Shown: positions 1 to 6,678, numbered from the stretch's first letter. The stretch is DNA of 10,521 nt from an uncultured Collinsella sp. (GCA_902495955.1 CABUZE010000016.1:1-10521), one strand, 5' to 3'. The notes: generated by a model not told the origin, from the letters alone. A program made the numbers and translations.

Positions 1-600
1 GGTGACGATGATGATGGTGCAGCCGTACTCGTGATTGACATCCTCCATGAGCTGCAAGATTTCCTTGGACGTCTTGTAGTCGAGCGCACCCGTGGGCTCG
101 TCGCACAGCAGCAGACCCGGGTTTTTGACGAGTGCGCGGCCGATGGCACAGCGTTGCTGCTGGCCGCCCGAGACCTGGCGCGGGAACTTGTTGCGGTGCT
201 CGTAGAGGCCCAGCGAGCGTAGCAGGTCGTCAATGTTGAGCGGGTTTTTGGACAGGTGCGCCGTGACCTCGATGTTCTCCTTGATGGTGAGATCGGGCAC
301 CAGGTTGTAGAACTGGAAGACAAAGCCCAGCTCGCGGCGGCGGTACTCACCCAGGTCGGCGGGCTTGAGCACTGTGAGGTCGCAGCCGTCCACCATGATG
401 GAGCCGGCGTCGGCATCCTCCAGGCCACCGATCAGGTTAAGAAACGTCGACTTGCCCGAGCCCGAGGGCCCTAGCATGACGCAGATCTCTCCGCGGTTGA
501 TGGACGTGTCGATGCCGTCGAGCACCGTCAGGCGCGCATCACCGTCGCCGTAGTGCTTCTTGAGCCCCTTGACCTGGACGTAGGCTTGCTTCGTCGCCAT
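1..600 (-). CDS. ABC transporter ATP-binding protein, LolD/MacB-like (3' part beyond window)
   Basis: Minus-strand reading frame from ATG at 600, open to the left edge; 200 codons are visible and the C-terminus is missing. It carries a full nucleotide-binding core: Walker A GPSGSGKS (residues 44-51), Q-loop Gln96 in [13 protein letters not shown] signature VSGGQQQR (143-150), and Walker B LLLCDEP (163-169) followed by D-loop TGALD. The visible part ends at IIIVT, so the switch histidine should be the next residue outside the window. The QQQR signature and the length to this point fit the LolD/MacB/FtsE-like class that works with MacB/FtsX-type permeases in lipoprotein, peptide or bacitracin-type export and resistance. 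A GGGGGA ribosome site (605-610 on the complement) lies 4 nt upstream. An in-frame ATG at 612 is an alternative start but has no ribosome site. The partner permease is probably downstream, outside the window, and the substrate is unknown. Confidence 0.93.
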   Translation of the reverse strand, partial: MATKQAYVQVKGLKKHYGDGDARLTVLDGIDTSINRGEICVMLGPSGSGKSTFLNLIGGLEDADAGSIMVDGCDLTVLKPADLGEYRRRELGFVFQFYNLVPDLTIKENIEVTAHLSKNPLNIDDLLRSLGLYEHRNKFPRQVSGGQQQRCAIGRALVKNPGLLLCDEPTGALDYKTSKEILQLMEDVNHEYGCTIIIVT

Positions 601-623
601 GCTATCCCCCATTGTTAGCCTAG

Positions 624-647
624 TACTACTTTATGAACGTAATAGTA
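624..647. promoter_or_regulatory. Inverted repeat upstream of the LolD-like ATPase gene, possible operator
   Basis: The arms TACTACT (624-630) and AATAGTA (641-647) match at 6 of 7 positions around a 10-nt spacer. The repeat lies 24-47 nt upstream of the ATG at 600, in the only AT-rich stretch of this gap, where the minus-strand promoter should be. A weak -35/-10 pair may overlap it. The position suits a repressor or activator site, but the regulator is unknown and the signal is weak. Confidence 0.3.
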
Positions 648-693
648 AACCTTGGCGAACTATTTTTGGGCGAGGCCTGGGATTTATTTCAGA

Positions 694-888
694 CTAGTCA
701 TTGGGGACGTTCTTAAATGACTAGTCGCTGGGGACACTCTTTCGCCGCCCGGCAGTTGGGGACGTTCCTTTCCTACCGGCAGTTGGGGACAGTCCTTGGC
801 AACCCGACCGGCAAGCCGGCGGTTCGGCAAAGACTGTCCCCGATGACTAGTCGTTTAAGTCTGTCCCCAATGAGTACCCAATGACTAG
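694..888. repeat. 195-bp palindromic repeat element (MITE/REP-like) with 27-28-bp periodic units
   Basis: The element is bounded by a perfect 12-bp terminal inverted repeat, CTAGTCATTGGG at 694-705 and its complement at 877-888. Inside, GGGGAC occurs in direct orientation at 703, 730, 758 and 785 (spacing 27, 28, 27) and inverted as GTCCCC at 836 and 863 (spacing 27). The first two and last two units are preceded by GACTAGTCAT-like sequence; units 3 and 4 are preceded by CCGGCAG. The centre can fold into a long hairpin: GGGGACAGTC (785-794) pairs with GACTGTCCCC (832-841), capped by CCGGC/GCCGG (808-812/815-819). The element ends 4 nt from the stop codon of the upstream permease gene. It has no ORF of note. 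It resembles non-autonomous elements mobilised in trans, for example by REP-associated tyrosine (Y1) transposases; that link is inference. Confidence 0.75.
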
Positions 889-892
889 GTGG

Positions 893-2098
893 CTAGGCGT
901 GGGATTTGGTGCGTGCGAGGGCTAGGCCTACGGCGGCGATGGCCACGGCAAAGAGTGCCGTGACGCCCAGATCGCAGGCGATGTCGCCCAGCACGGTGGA
1001 CGTCAGGTCCGCGGCGAGTGCCTTGCTGATCGCGTCGTTCACCCAATATGTCGGCACAAAATGCGCCACCGTCTGCACGGCCGGGCCCATCAGCGACAGG
1101 GGCATCCAGGCGCCGCCCAAAAACGTCATGAGCATGCCGAGTAAGTTGCCCACGCCGTTGAGCAGCTCCTCGCGTGCGCCCAAGCTCGACAGCGTAAAGC
1201 CAACGGCCAGCGGCGTGCACGCCAGGGCAAACGTCGCCGCCAGCGCCAGACACACACGACCCACGCCGACCTCGGCGACCGCACCGGCAAAGCCCACGAC
1301 GCCCATCATGCTCGATACAAACCAGATGCAGACGGTGAGCACGGCGGCGGCCGCAAACACGGCAAGCGAACGCTGGCGCCCGGAGATTGGGCCGGCCTCC
1401 ATGCGGCGCACGCGCTCGGGCTCGTTCATGCCCGAGAACACCAGCCCCACCGACACGATGACAGACGAGATGATCGCGTACGCACCAAAGTTGAAATACG
1501 ACTCGAGCGTGGCGGCGGCTGTCGAGTCAACCTTGACCTGCTCGATCTCGACCTTGGCGCGCTTCGCGGCCGCATGCTCGGCAGCCTTGGCGACGCTACC
1601 GTTAGAGGCGGCGGGCTCAAGTGCGGCCGCAGCGCCCGCGAGCGAGATCCAGCGCGAGGCCTCGGCAGACGAAAGCGCTGCCGCCATGGTGCCGGAACCA
1701 TAGGTCACGTCGAGTTTGGGCAGAGACTCCCCCGCGCGAGCGGCTGCAACGAGGTCGTCCTCAAACCCCTCCGGGATAAAGAACACGCAGTCGGCGCTAC
1801 CCTTGGCGCTGTTGCTCTTGGAAAGCGCGTCCGCAAGATCGTAGGTGTCGTCGCCGACACCCGTGACCAGCTCAAAACGAGAACCCAGATGCTTGGTAAG
1901 CGCCCGCGAAAGGTCGCTATTGTCGCGGTCGACCACGATCACGTTGGTGTCGTAGGGCTTGTACTCGGTAAGCTGCGACGAGTTCCAGCTCACCGAGGCC
2001 GCGATGAACACGCCCATGAGCGAGATGAACACCGTGTAGATGAGCAGGTAGAACGGGTGCGCCCGCGCCATGCGAAGCGCGGTCTTAAAGGTGCTCAT
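893..2098 (-). CDS. ABC-2 type transporter permease (second permease of operon)
   Basis: Integral membrane subunit of an ABC-2 exporter, 401 aa. One membrane segment near the N-terminus (about residues 16-36) is followed by a soluble, extracytoplasmic-looking region (about 37-200, Ala-rich around 152-180). A C-terminal membrane domain with about five further segments follows (about 205-225, 245-270, 281-303, 315-333, 376-395). The stretch FLGGAWMPLSLMG then PTYWVND (327-354) is the conserved C-terminal ABC-2 permease motif. The start is the ATG at 2098: CTCCTTCC at 2104-2111 reads GGAAGGAG on the coding strand, 5 nt upstream. A longer frame would begin at a TTG inside that ribosome site and is unlikely. 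The gene overlaps the preceding permease gene by 14 nt, so translation is probably coupled. TM1, a large outside domain, then a TM bundle is typical of the YhgE/DrrB-like ABC-2 subfamily. Substrate unknown. Confidence 0.88.
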   Translation of the reverse strand: MSTFKTALRMARAHPFYLLIYTVFISLMGVFIAASVSWNSSQLTEYKPYDTNVIVVDRDNSDLSRALTKHLGSRFELVTGVGDDTYDLADALSKSNSAKGSADCVFFIPEGFEDDLVAAARAGESLPKLDVTYGSGTMAAALSSAEASRWISLAGAAAALEPAASNGSVAKAAEHAAAKRAKVEIEQVKVDSTAAATLESYFNFGAYAIISSVIVSVGLVFSGMNEPERVRRMEAGPISGRQRSLAVFAAAAVLTVCIWFVSSMMGVVGFAGAVAEVGVGRVCLALAATFALACTPLAVGFTLSSLGAREELLNGVGNLLGMLMTFLGGAWMPLSLMGPAVQTVAHFVPTYWVNDAISKALAADLTSTVLGDIACDLGVTALFAVAIAAVGLALARTKSHA

Positions 2099-3272
2099 AG
2101 CGGCTCCTTCCAAAGATCAGCGTAGCGGCGGCGACAAACACCAGCGCCATAAGGACCAGCGCGCCGGCGCGAACGGCAAAGGGGCCCAGGTCCTCAAAGA
2201 AATACAGGCGGTTGAACATGTCGCAGATGAGCTTGACGGGGTTGAGCCAGCACTCGGCCGGGCAGGCGCGGGCAACGTCGTCGGCAAGTGCCATCGCCGG
2301 CTCGCCGTAGAGGCCGGCGAACAGGGCGCACGTGGTGGCAAAGCCCGTGAGGATGCCCGACTTGGACGCCTTGCCGCCCTTAACGGGAAGCGTGCCCACA
2401 AAGAGCCCCAAGCCCGTGGCGGCAAGCGCGGATGCAGCACCGCCCAGCAGGCACAGCCCCTCGCGCCCGCCAAAGTCAACGCCAACGACTAGGCGCACGT
2501 AGCTAATCGCGACCGCCATCGAGGCAAAGGAAACCAGCCACGAGCCGACAAAGATGCCGGCTAGCGACGCCGTCTTGGAAAGACCGCCCACACAGCGACG
2601 CGCACCAAGGCCCGACAGATTGGGCTGCAGATCGACGACGCTCAAGGCGGCAAACTCGGCAGACATCATCGCGACCAGGCCAAAGAGCGCGTAGTAGTAG
2701 ACGACCGTACCATCGGGCGTGGTGCGTGTCAGACTTACGCGGCGGGTGCCACCCTCGAGCGACAGGGCGCGCGCAACCGCCTCCGGGTCGGCGAGCGCCG
2801 CCGGGTTGTCTTGGGCAATCTGGGACATGAGCTCGGCATTTTGTGTATACGAGCTTGCCACCGTCTCCAAAATGCTGCGGTCGGTGAGCACCGTCGACGC
2901 ACGCGAGCTGTCATAGCTCGAAAGCAATGTGAGTTTGGGCGTGCCCGCGGTATCCACCGTGTAAATGCCCGCGACTTCGCCGGCCTTGAGCGCTTTGCGC
3001 GCGGCAGCCAAGTCTTCGCACTCGCTCACATCGAGCAGCTGGTCGTCGCCTTCCTTGGCAAGCGAAGCCGCCACGTCCTTAAAGGTCGAGGCGTCCCAGG
3101 CCTCGTCCGCCACGACGGCAACCGGCACCGGGTCGATCTTGCCGTCGGAGCTCAGATTCGCAAACATAAACATGAACATCGTGGAGAGCGCGACGGGAAA
3201 GATCGCGCCCCAAACCCACGTGCTCGGCCGGCGCAGCAGCGTCTTGATCGTAATGACAATGGTGTTGAACAT
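2085..3272 (-). CDS. ABC-2 type transporter permease (first permease of operon)
   Basis: Membrane subunit of the same exporter, 395 aa. The N-terminus contains a short cytoplasmic amphipathic stretch (IKTLLRRPSTW), a Met/Phe-rich membrane segment (about 18-40), and then a soluble region to about residue 185 that starts with VPVAVVADEAW. This fold is usual in ABC-2 permeases with a large loop between TM1 and TM2. About five membrane segments follow, beginning with VVYYYALFGLVAMM (about 188-201) and ending near the C-terminal ALVFVAAATLIFG. It is similar in layout and length to the downstream permease but clearly different in sequence, so the two probably form a heterodimer. The ATG at 3272 follows the ATPase stop codon by 9 nt, and a G-rich ribosome site (AGGGGG) spans the junction. 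The 3' end overlaps the next permease gene by 14 nt. Confidence 0.88.
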   Translation of the reverse strand: MFNTIVITIKTLLRRPSTWVWGAIFPVALSTMFMFMFANLSSDGKIDPVPVAVVADEAWDASTFKDVAASLAKEGDDQLLDVSECEDLAAARKALKAGEVAGIYTVDTAGTPKLTLLSSYDSSRASTVLTDRSILETVASSYTQNAELMSQIAQDNPAALADPEAVARALSLEGGTRRVSLTRTTPDGTVVYYYALFGLVAMMSAEFAALSVVDLQPNLSGLGARRCVGGLSKTASLAGIFVGSWLVSFASMAVAISYVRLVVGVDFGGREGLCLLGGAASALAATGLGLFVGTLPVKGGKASKSGILTGFATTCALFAGLYGEPAMALADDVARACPAECWLNPVKLICDMFNRLYFFEDLGPFAVRAGALVLMALVFVAAATLIFGRSRYEHL

Positions 3273-3281
3273 GGCCGCCCC

Positions 3282-4220
3282 CTAGTCGCGCAGCTCGCGG
3301 CCGGTGATCTCGAGGAACACGTCGTTGAGGGTCGGCGGCTCGCTCCACACGCGGCCGAGCGCCACGTCGGCGGCGCGCAATGTGTCGAGGATGTCGACCA
3401 GGTTGTGCGGACTCGCCTCGCAGGTGCAGACGAGTTCGCCGCCGGACAGCTCGACGCTGAGCACGTGCTCGAGGGCGCGCAGCCGCTCGACCGTGGCGGG
3501 CTCGACGGCGCCGACCTCGACGGTCACGCGCTCGCCCATCTGGATCATGCGCTTGAGCTCGTCGTTGGTGCCCTGCGCCAGCACGCGGCCGCCGTCCATG
3601 ATCATGATGCGACTGCAGATCTGCTCGACTTCCTCCATGTAATGGCTGGTATACACCACCGTGGCGCCCTCGTCGCGCAGGCGGCAGATGCCCTCCAGGA
3701 TGGCGTTGCGGCTCTGCGGGTCGACCGCCACCGTGGGCTCGTCAAAGAAGATGAGCTCGGGCTTGTGCGCGATGCCGCAGGCAATGTTGAGGCGACGCGC
3801 CAGACCGCCCGAGAGCTTGCCGGGGCGGAACTTGGTAAAGTCGCCCAGCCCGACAAAGTCGATCGCCTCGTCCACGAGCGCGCGACGGCGCTTGCGGTCG
3901 TTGATGTAGAGGCTGCAGAAATAGTCAATGTTCTCGCGCACCGTGAGCTCGTCGAATGCCGCCACCTGCTGCGGCACCACGCCGATGCGGCGCTTGAGGT
4001 CGTAGCGGGCGGGTGTCATGGGCTCGCCGAACAGCTCGATGGTGCCCTTGTCGTAAGCGAGCAGCTGCAGAATACAGTTGATGGACGTGGTCTTGCCCGA
4101 GCCGTTGGGTCCGAGCAGGCCAAAGATCTCGCCGGGGGCGATGCTCAGGTTAAAGTGGTCGAGCGCAATAAGATCGTCGTAGCGCTTGACGAGGTTTTCG
4201 ACGTGGACGATGTCTGTCAT
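3282..4220 (-). CDS. ABC-2 exporter ATP-binding protein (DrrA/CcmA-like)
   Basis: Nucleotide-binding subunit, 312 aa, expected to power the two permeases encoded immediately downstream. Visible motifs are Walker A GPNGSGKT (37-44), Q-loop VVPQQ (81-85), signature LSGGLARR (136-143), Walker B LIFFDEP (156-162) and switch His193 in YTSHYMEE. The signature has Leu instead of the more common Gln or Met after SGG, and the D-loop reads TVAVD rather than TxGLD; neither is disabling in this family. Residues about 225-312 form the extra C-terminal domain common in DrrA/NatA-type drug, lipid or Na+ export ATPases, including the near-terminal PTLNDVFLEITGRE motif. It is the first gene of its operon. The ATG at 4220 has a modest upstream ribosome site (AGAAGGG, about 8 nt away). 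It is divergent from the two-component system at 4431. Confidence 0.94.
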   Translation of the reverse strand: MTDIVHVENLVKRYDDLIALDHFNLSIAPGEIFGLLGPNGSGKTTSINCILQLLAYDKGTIELFGEPMTPARYDLKRRIGVVPQQVAAFDELTVRENIDYFCSLYINDRKRRRALVDEAIDFVGLGDFTKFRPGKLSGGLARRLNIACGIAHKPELIFFDEPTVAVDPQSRNAILEGICRLRDEGATVVYTSHYMEEVEQICSRIMIMDGGRVLAQGTNDELKRMIQMGERVTVEVGAVEPATVERLRALEHVLSVELSGGELVCTCEASPHNLVDILDTLRAADVALGRVWSEPPTLNDVFLEITGRELRD

Positions 4221-4288
4221 GAGGCGGCCCTTCTGTTGATTGCGGCCCGGTACGATTGCATCATCGCAGGAGCCGCCGGCGCGCGCCA

Positions 4289-4302
4289 GTGAGCTTTGTC
4301 AC
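4289..4302. promoter_or_regulatory. GTGA-N6-TCAC inverted repeat in the divergent control region
   Basis: GTGA (4289-4292) and TCAC (4299-4302) flank a 6-nt spacer, the geometry of CRP/FNR-superfamily sites. It lies about 70 bp upstream of the ABC ATPase start and about 130 bp upstream of the kinase start. TGTCAC recurs at 4374-4379, 77 bp from the copy at 4297, in both cases followed shortly by TGCG. The sites could instead be direct-repeat operators for the neighbouring NarL-type regulator. Short motifs like these can occur by chance. Confidence 0.3.
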
Positions 4303-4418
4303 GAGTGCGAGGGGGCGGAGGCGAAACCCCCGCTCGCGCGAGCGATCGTCCCCGCTTTGCCGCGCGGGAGGAATGTCACAGTTGCGCAGGCAGCCCCTCC
4401 ACCACGCGCGGCTTCGCG

Positions 4419-4424
4419 TACAAT
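4419..4424 (+). promoter_or_regulatory. -10 element TACAAT of an apparently leaderless kinase promoter
   Basis: TACAAT ends 6 nt before the kinase ATG at 4431. A start site 7 nt downstream of the -10 would therefore be the A of the ATG itself. No ribosome binding sequence lies between the two, which fits a leaderless mRNA, common in Actinobacteria. No good -35 hexamer is seen at 17 bp spacing, suggesting dependence on an activator, perhaps the cognate regulator. Confidence 0.55.
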
Positions 4425-4430
4425 ACCCGT

Positions 4431-5576
4431 ATGAACAGGCTTTTCGACAAATCGATCGTGCTGGCGTGCTGTATTGCGGCCGCCACGGGCCTTGCTGTGG
4501 ACGCTTGCCTGGTCGCGGCGTTTTGCCTTGGAGTTATCGCCACCTCGCTGGCCGAGGTCGCACAGGGAGAACGCACGCGCCGTGTAAGCGAGGCCGCGAG
4601 TTACGCTTACATCATCGCGGCCGTCTTTGTGCCGCCGTTTGTGCCGTTTGCGCCTCTCGCCCTTTATGACATCGCGCGGCGCGTGCGCCGCGAACACGCC
4701 TGGGTCGCGCTGGGCATTGGTTCCGTCTTTGCCTTTGCGCTCGTCGCGGACCTTCGCACCGACGCGCTCACCTCCCGAACGCTCCTGCTGACCGCCATCC
4801 TTTCGGTTGCCGCCACCTTGCTATCGCTACGTACCGCCCAGTTGGAGCGCGAGCAGCGGCACATGCGCCGCACCCGCGACGAGCTGCAGGAACGAGCCCT
4901 CGCGCTCGAAGCGCGCAACCGCGATCTTGCCGACCGCCAGGACTACGAAGTCGAGCTCGCGACGCTCGCCGAACGCGCCCGCATCGCGCGCGAAATCCAC
5001 GATAACGTGGGCCACCAGCTCACGCGCGCCTCACTGCAGGCCGAAGCCTTGCGCGTGGTCCATGCCGACGAGCCCGGCGTCGCCGCCGATTTCGCCGACG
5101 TCAAACGCACGGTTGACGAGGCGCTCCAGCTTGTGCGCACCAGCGTCCACGCGCTCAACGACAACGCCGTCGACCTTTCCGTGCAGCTCGAACGCATTGT
5201 TGAAGGCGCGCGCTCGGACGGTGGCCCGCAGATTGAGCTTGAAGTTATGACCGAACATGCGCCCGCAAACGTCGCGAACTGCTTTACGGCGGTCCTGCGC
5301 GAGGCGCTCTCCAACACCATGCGCCACGCTTGCGCCCATACTGTCACCGTACGGTGCATGGAGCATCCGTCGTTTTACCAGCTCATCGTTACCGACGATG
5401 GCGTGGGCGGGGTCCAAGCAATCGGCCGTGGCGCCGCGGAGGGCATGGGGCTCGCCTCCATGCGCGAGCGCATCGAGGCGCTTGGCGGCACCTTCACCGC
5501 CGGTCCGCGCGCCGGCGTCGGCGGCTGGCGCGTGTTTGCCACCGTTCCCAAACAGCAAGGAGATGAGGACCGATGA
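4431..5576 (+). CDS. Sensor histidine kinase, DesK/NarX class (HisKA_3)
   Basis: Membrane-bound sensor kinase of 381 aa. About four to five membrane segments occupy residues 8-134 with only short loops, so there is no extracytoplasmic sensor domain. An Arg/Glu-rich probable coiled coil (about 135-180) leads to the HisKA_3 dimerisation domain. The H-box is ERARIAREIHDNVGHQLT with phospho-acceptor His190. The HATPase_c domain shows the N-box REALSNTMRHA (Asn295), G1 box DDGVGG (322-327) and G2 box GMGLASMRER (338-347). All catalytic residues are intact. I chose the ATG at 4431 because hydrophobicity starts there and a -10 box sits just upstream. An upstream extension to a TTG at 4296 would encode an Arg-rich, non-family segment. 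The stop codon overlaps the regulator start (ATGA). The likely role is sensing a membrane or envelope state and controlling the divergent ABC-2 exporter; that target is inferred from position. Confidence 0.93.
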   Translation: MNRLFDKSIVLACCIAAATGLAVDACLVAAFCLGVIATSLAEVAQGERTRRVSEAASYAYIIAAVFVPPFVPFAPLALYDIARRVRREHAWVALGIGSVFAFALVADLRTDALTSRTLLLTAILSVAATLLSLRTAQLEREQRHMRRTRDELQERALALEARNRDLADRQDYEVELATLAERARIAREIHDNVGHQLTRASLQAEALRVVHADEPGVAADFADVKRTVDEALQLVRTSVHALNDNAVDLSVQLERIVEGARSDGGPQIELEVMTEHAPANVANCFTAVLREALSNTMRHACAHTVTVRCMEHPSFYQLIVTDDGVGGVQAIGRGAAEGMGLASMRERIEALGGTFTAGPRAGVGGWRVFATVPKQQGDEDR

Positions 5577-6202
5577 GGCTCATCGTTGTCGACGACGACC
5601 GCTTGGTGGTCGATTCGCTCAAGATTATCCTGGGCGCCCAGCCGCAGATCGAGGTGGTGGGTACCGGCGCCAACGGCAACGATGCGTTGGCGCTCTACGC
5701 CGAGCACGCACCCGATATCGCACTGCTCGACATTCAGATGCCGGAGCGCGACGGCCTTTCGGCGGCACGCGAGATCCTCGAGCGCGACCCTGCGGCGCGC
5801 GTGGTGTTTCTGACGACATTCTCGGATGACGAGTACATTGTGTCGGCGCTCAAACTGGGTGCCCGCGGCCATCTGATCAAAACCGATGTCGCCGCCATTC
5901 CGCCAGCGTTGGCGCAGGTCATGGACGGCAAACGCGTGCTCGAGGGTAAGGCGATCGAGGATATCAACTTTGATGGGGCGGACGTCGAGGCCGGCGCGAC
6001 CCGCCGGCCCGCCGCCTTTGCCAGCCTGACCGACCGCGAGTTCGAAGTCGCCGAGCTCATCGCCCGCGGCCTCGACAACAAGGAGATCGCTGCCACCGCC
6101 TATATGGGCGAAGGCACCGTGCGCAACCACATCAGCTCGATCCTTGCCAAAATGGGTCTGCGCAACCGCACGCAGATCGCCATCGCCTACCTGCGGGGGT
6201 AA
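5573..6202 (+). CDS. Response regulator transcription factor, NarL/FixJ family
   Basis: DNA-binding response regulator of 209 aa, the usual length for this family. The receiver domain (1-about 120) has the acidic pocket DDD (7-9), phospho-acceptor Asp53 in LLDIQMPERDG, Thr81/Thr82 after the VVFL strand, and Lys103. The C-terminal LuxR-type HTH (about 150-209) contains LTDREFEVAELIARGLDNKEIA and GTVRNHISSILAKMGLRNRTQIA. The ATG overlaps the kinase stop by 4 nt (ATGA), with AAGGAG at 5557-5562 about 10 nt upstream, so the two are co-translated and form a cognate pair. Known partners of this class include DesKR, LiaRS and VraSR. The probable target is the divergent promoter at 4221-4430 that drives the ABC-2 exporter, and perhaps its own promoter. 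Confidence 0.95.
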   Translation: MRLIVVDDDRLVVDSLKIILGAQPQIEVVGTGANGNDALALYAEHAPDIALLDIQMPERDGLSAAREILERDPAARVVFLTTFSDDEYIVSALKLGARGHLIKTDVAAIPPALAQVMDGKRVLEGKAIEDINFDGADVEAGATRRPAAFASLTDREFEVAELIARGLDNKEIAATAYMGEGTVRNHISSILAKMGLRNRTQIAIAYLRG

Positions 6203-6262
6203 TTGCCCGAAGACCGACCGCCCCGGCAAAGAAAAATAGCTGCTACCGATTTAATGCCATTT

Positions 6263-6310
6263 CAAAACTATGTCGGATTACGGGGCAAAAGTCGGAGCCC
6301 TCATCCATAG
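6263..6310 (-). repeat. Inverted, diverged copy of the intergenic repeat (copy C)
   Basis: Read on the complement, this 48-nt stretch aligns without gaps to 6368-6415 of copy A, with about 35 of 48 identical bases. It shares blocks TGAGGGCTC, GCCCCGTAA and GTTTTG. It lies in the opposite orientation to copies A and B. Confidence 0.6.
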
Positions 6311-6336
6311 CCTCATTTTCTGCAAAATGACAGCCC

Positions 6337-6424
6337 ATCTACCTGCGGTTTTATTTTCACGGATATCGGCATGGTTGAGGGCTCGTGACTCAGCCCCGTA
6401 AACCGGCATTGTTTTGTTCGGGCG
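6337..6424 (+). repeat. Intergenic direct repeat, copy A (about 88 bp)
   Basis: It starts ATCTACCTGCGGTTTT and ends GTTTTGTTCGGGCGG. It matches copy B (6584-6673) along its whole length, with the strongest identity at both ends and in the core AGCCCCGTAA-CCGGCAT-GTTTTGTTCG. The middle has diverged. The sequence before it (AAAATGACAG, 6324-6333) looks like a decayed left arm of the hairpin that is perfect in copy B. Confidence 0.75.
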
Positions 6425-6570
6425 GCCCTGCACGAGCGCCTCCGCAAGTCTCGCGGGACCAAAATGATCCGTTTTCCTCCGCCCGCGGAGATCGGCCGAC
6501 GGCGCCCGCCACGAAATCGGCCCATCTACTACGTTTAACTCGATACCCCCGACCATAACCGCTTTTCATG

Positions 6571-6606
6571 AAAACCGCAGGCTATCTACCTGCGGTTTTG
6601 TTTTTG
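6571..6606 (+). terminator. Rho-independent terminator-like hairpin, possibly bidirectional
   Basis: The 11-bp perfect stem AAAACCGCAGG (6571-6581) / CCTGCGGTTTT (6589-6599) has a 7-nt loop, and GTTTTTG follows on the plus strand. It would end transcripts from the kinase-regulator operon about 370 nt past the stop codon. The stem's own A-run gives four Us on the minus strand, so it may also stop hydrogenase read-through. Its right arm is the start of repeat copy B. Confidence 0.65.
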
Positions 6607-6673
6607 CAATTTTCTGTATGGTCGGAGGTTCGCTATCCAGCCCCGTAATCCGGCATGGTTTTGTTCGTGGCGG
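6584..6673 (+). repeat. Intergenic direct repeat, copy B (about 90 bp)
   Basis: Second copy of the repeat at 6337-6424, in the same orientation, 247 bp further on. It contains ATCTACCTGCGGTTTT, CAGCCCCGTAATCCGGCATGG and GTTTTGTTCGTGGCGG. On the complement, the shared region reads NKTMPDYGAG then a stop, whereas copy A reads NKTMPVYGAESRAL; the coding frame is not conserved. Confidence 0.75.
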
Positions 6674-6678
6674 TACAA

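Noticed and set aside
694..888. CRISPR array, because of regular 27-28-bp spacing
   Set aside because: The units are contiguous, diverged and partly inverted, with no unique spacers of constant length and no cas genes nearby.
2099..2113. Longer permease start at 2113
   Set aside because: The codon is TTG and lies inside the GGAAGGAG ribosome site that serves the ATG at 2098.
2811..4292. 493-codon plus-strand frame
   Set aside because: Antisense to the well-supported ABC ATPase and permease genes. Its His/Arg/Ala/Val-rich product is the usual reverse shadow of GC-rich codons, with no family motif.
4296..4430. Upstream extension of the kinase to a TTG start
   Set aside because: The 45 added residues are Arg/Gly-rich with no kinase similarity, no ribosome site precedes the TTG, and a -10 element lies within the extension.
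5375..6229. 284-codon minus-strand frame opposite the kinase and regulator genes
   Set aside because: Shadow of the regulator and kinase C-terminus; both plus-strand genes have complete catalytic motifs and coupled ATGA starts.
6477..6490. CTCCGC-CC-GCGGAG hairpin as a terminator
   Set aside because: Short stem with a 2-nt loop and no U-run on either strand; probably chance in GC-rich DNA.
6278..6556. 92-codon minus-strand frame (MVGGIELNVV...) across repeat copies A and C
   Set aside because: It lies over repeats whose other copy (B) has a stop in the corresponding frame, has no ribosome site at 6556, and has no recognisable domain. More likely a chance frame in a non-coding repeat.
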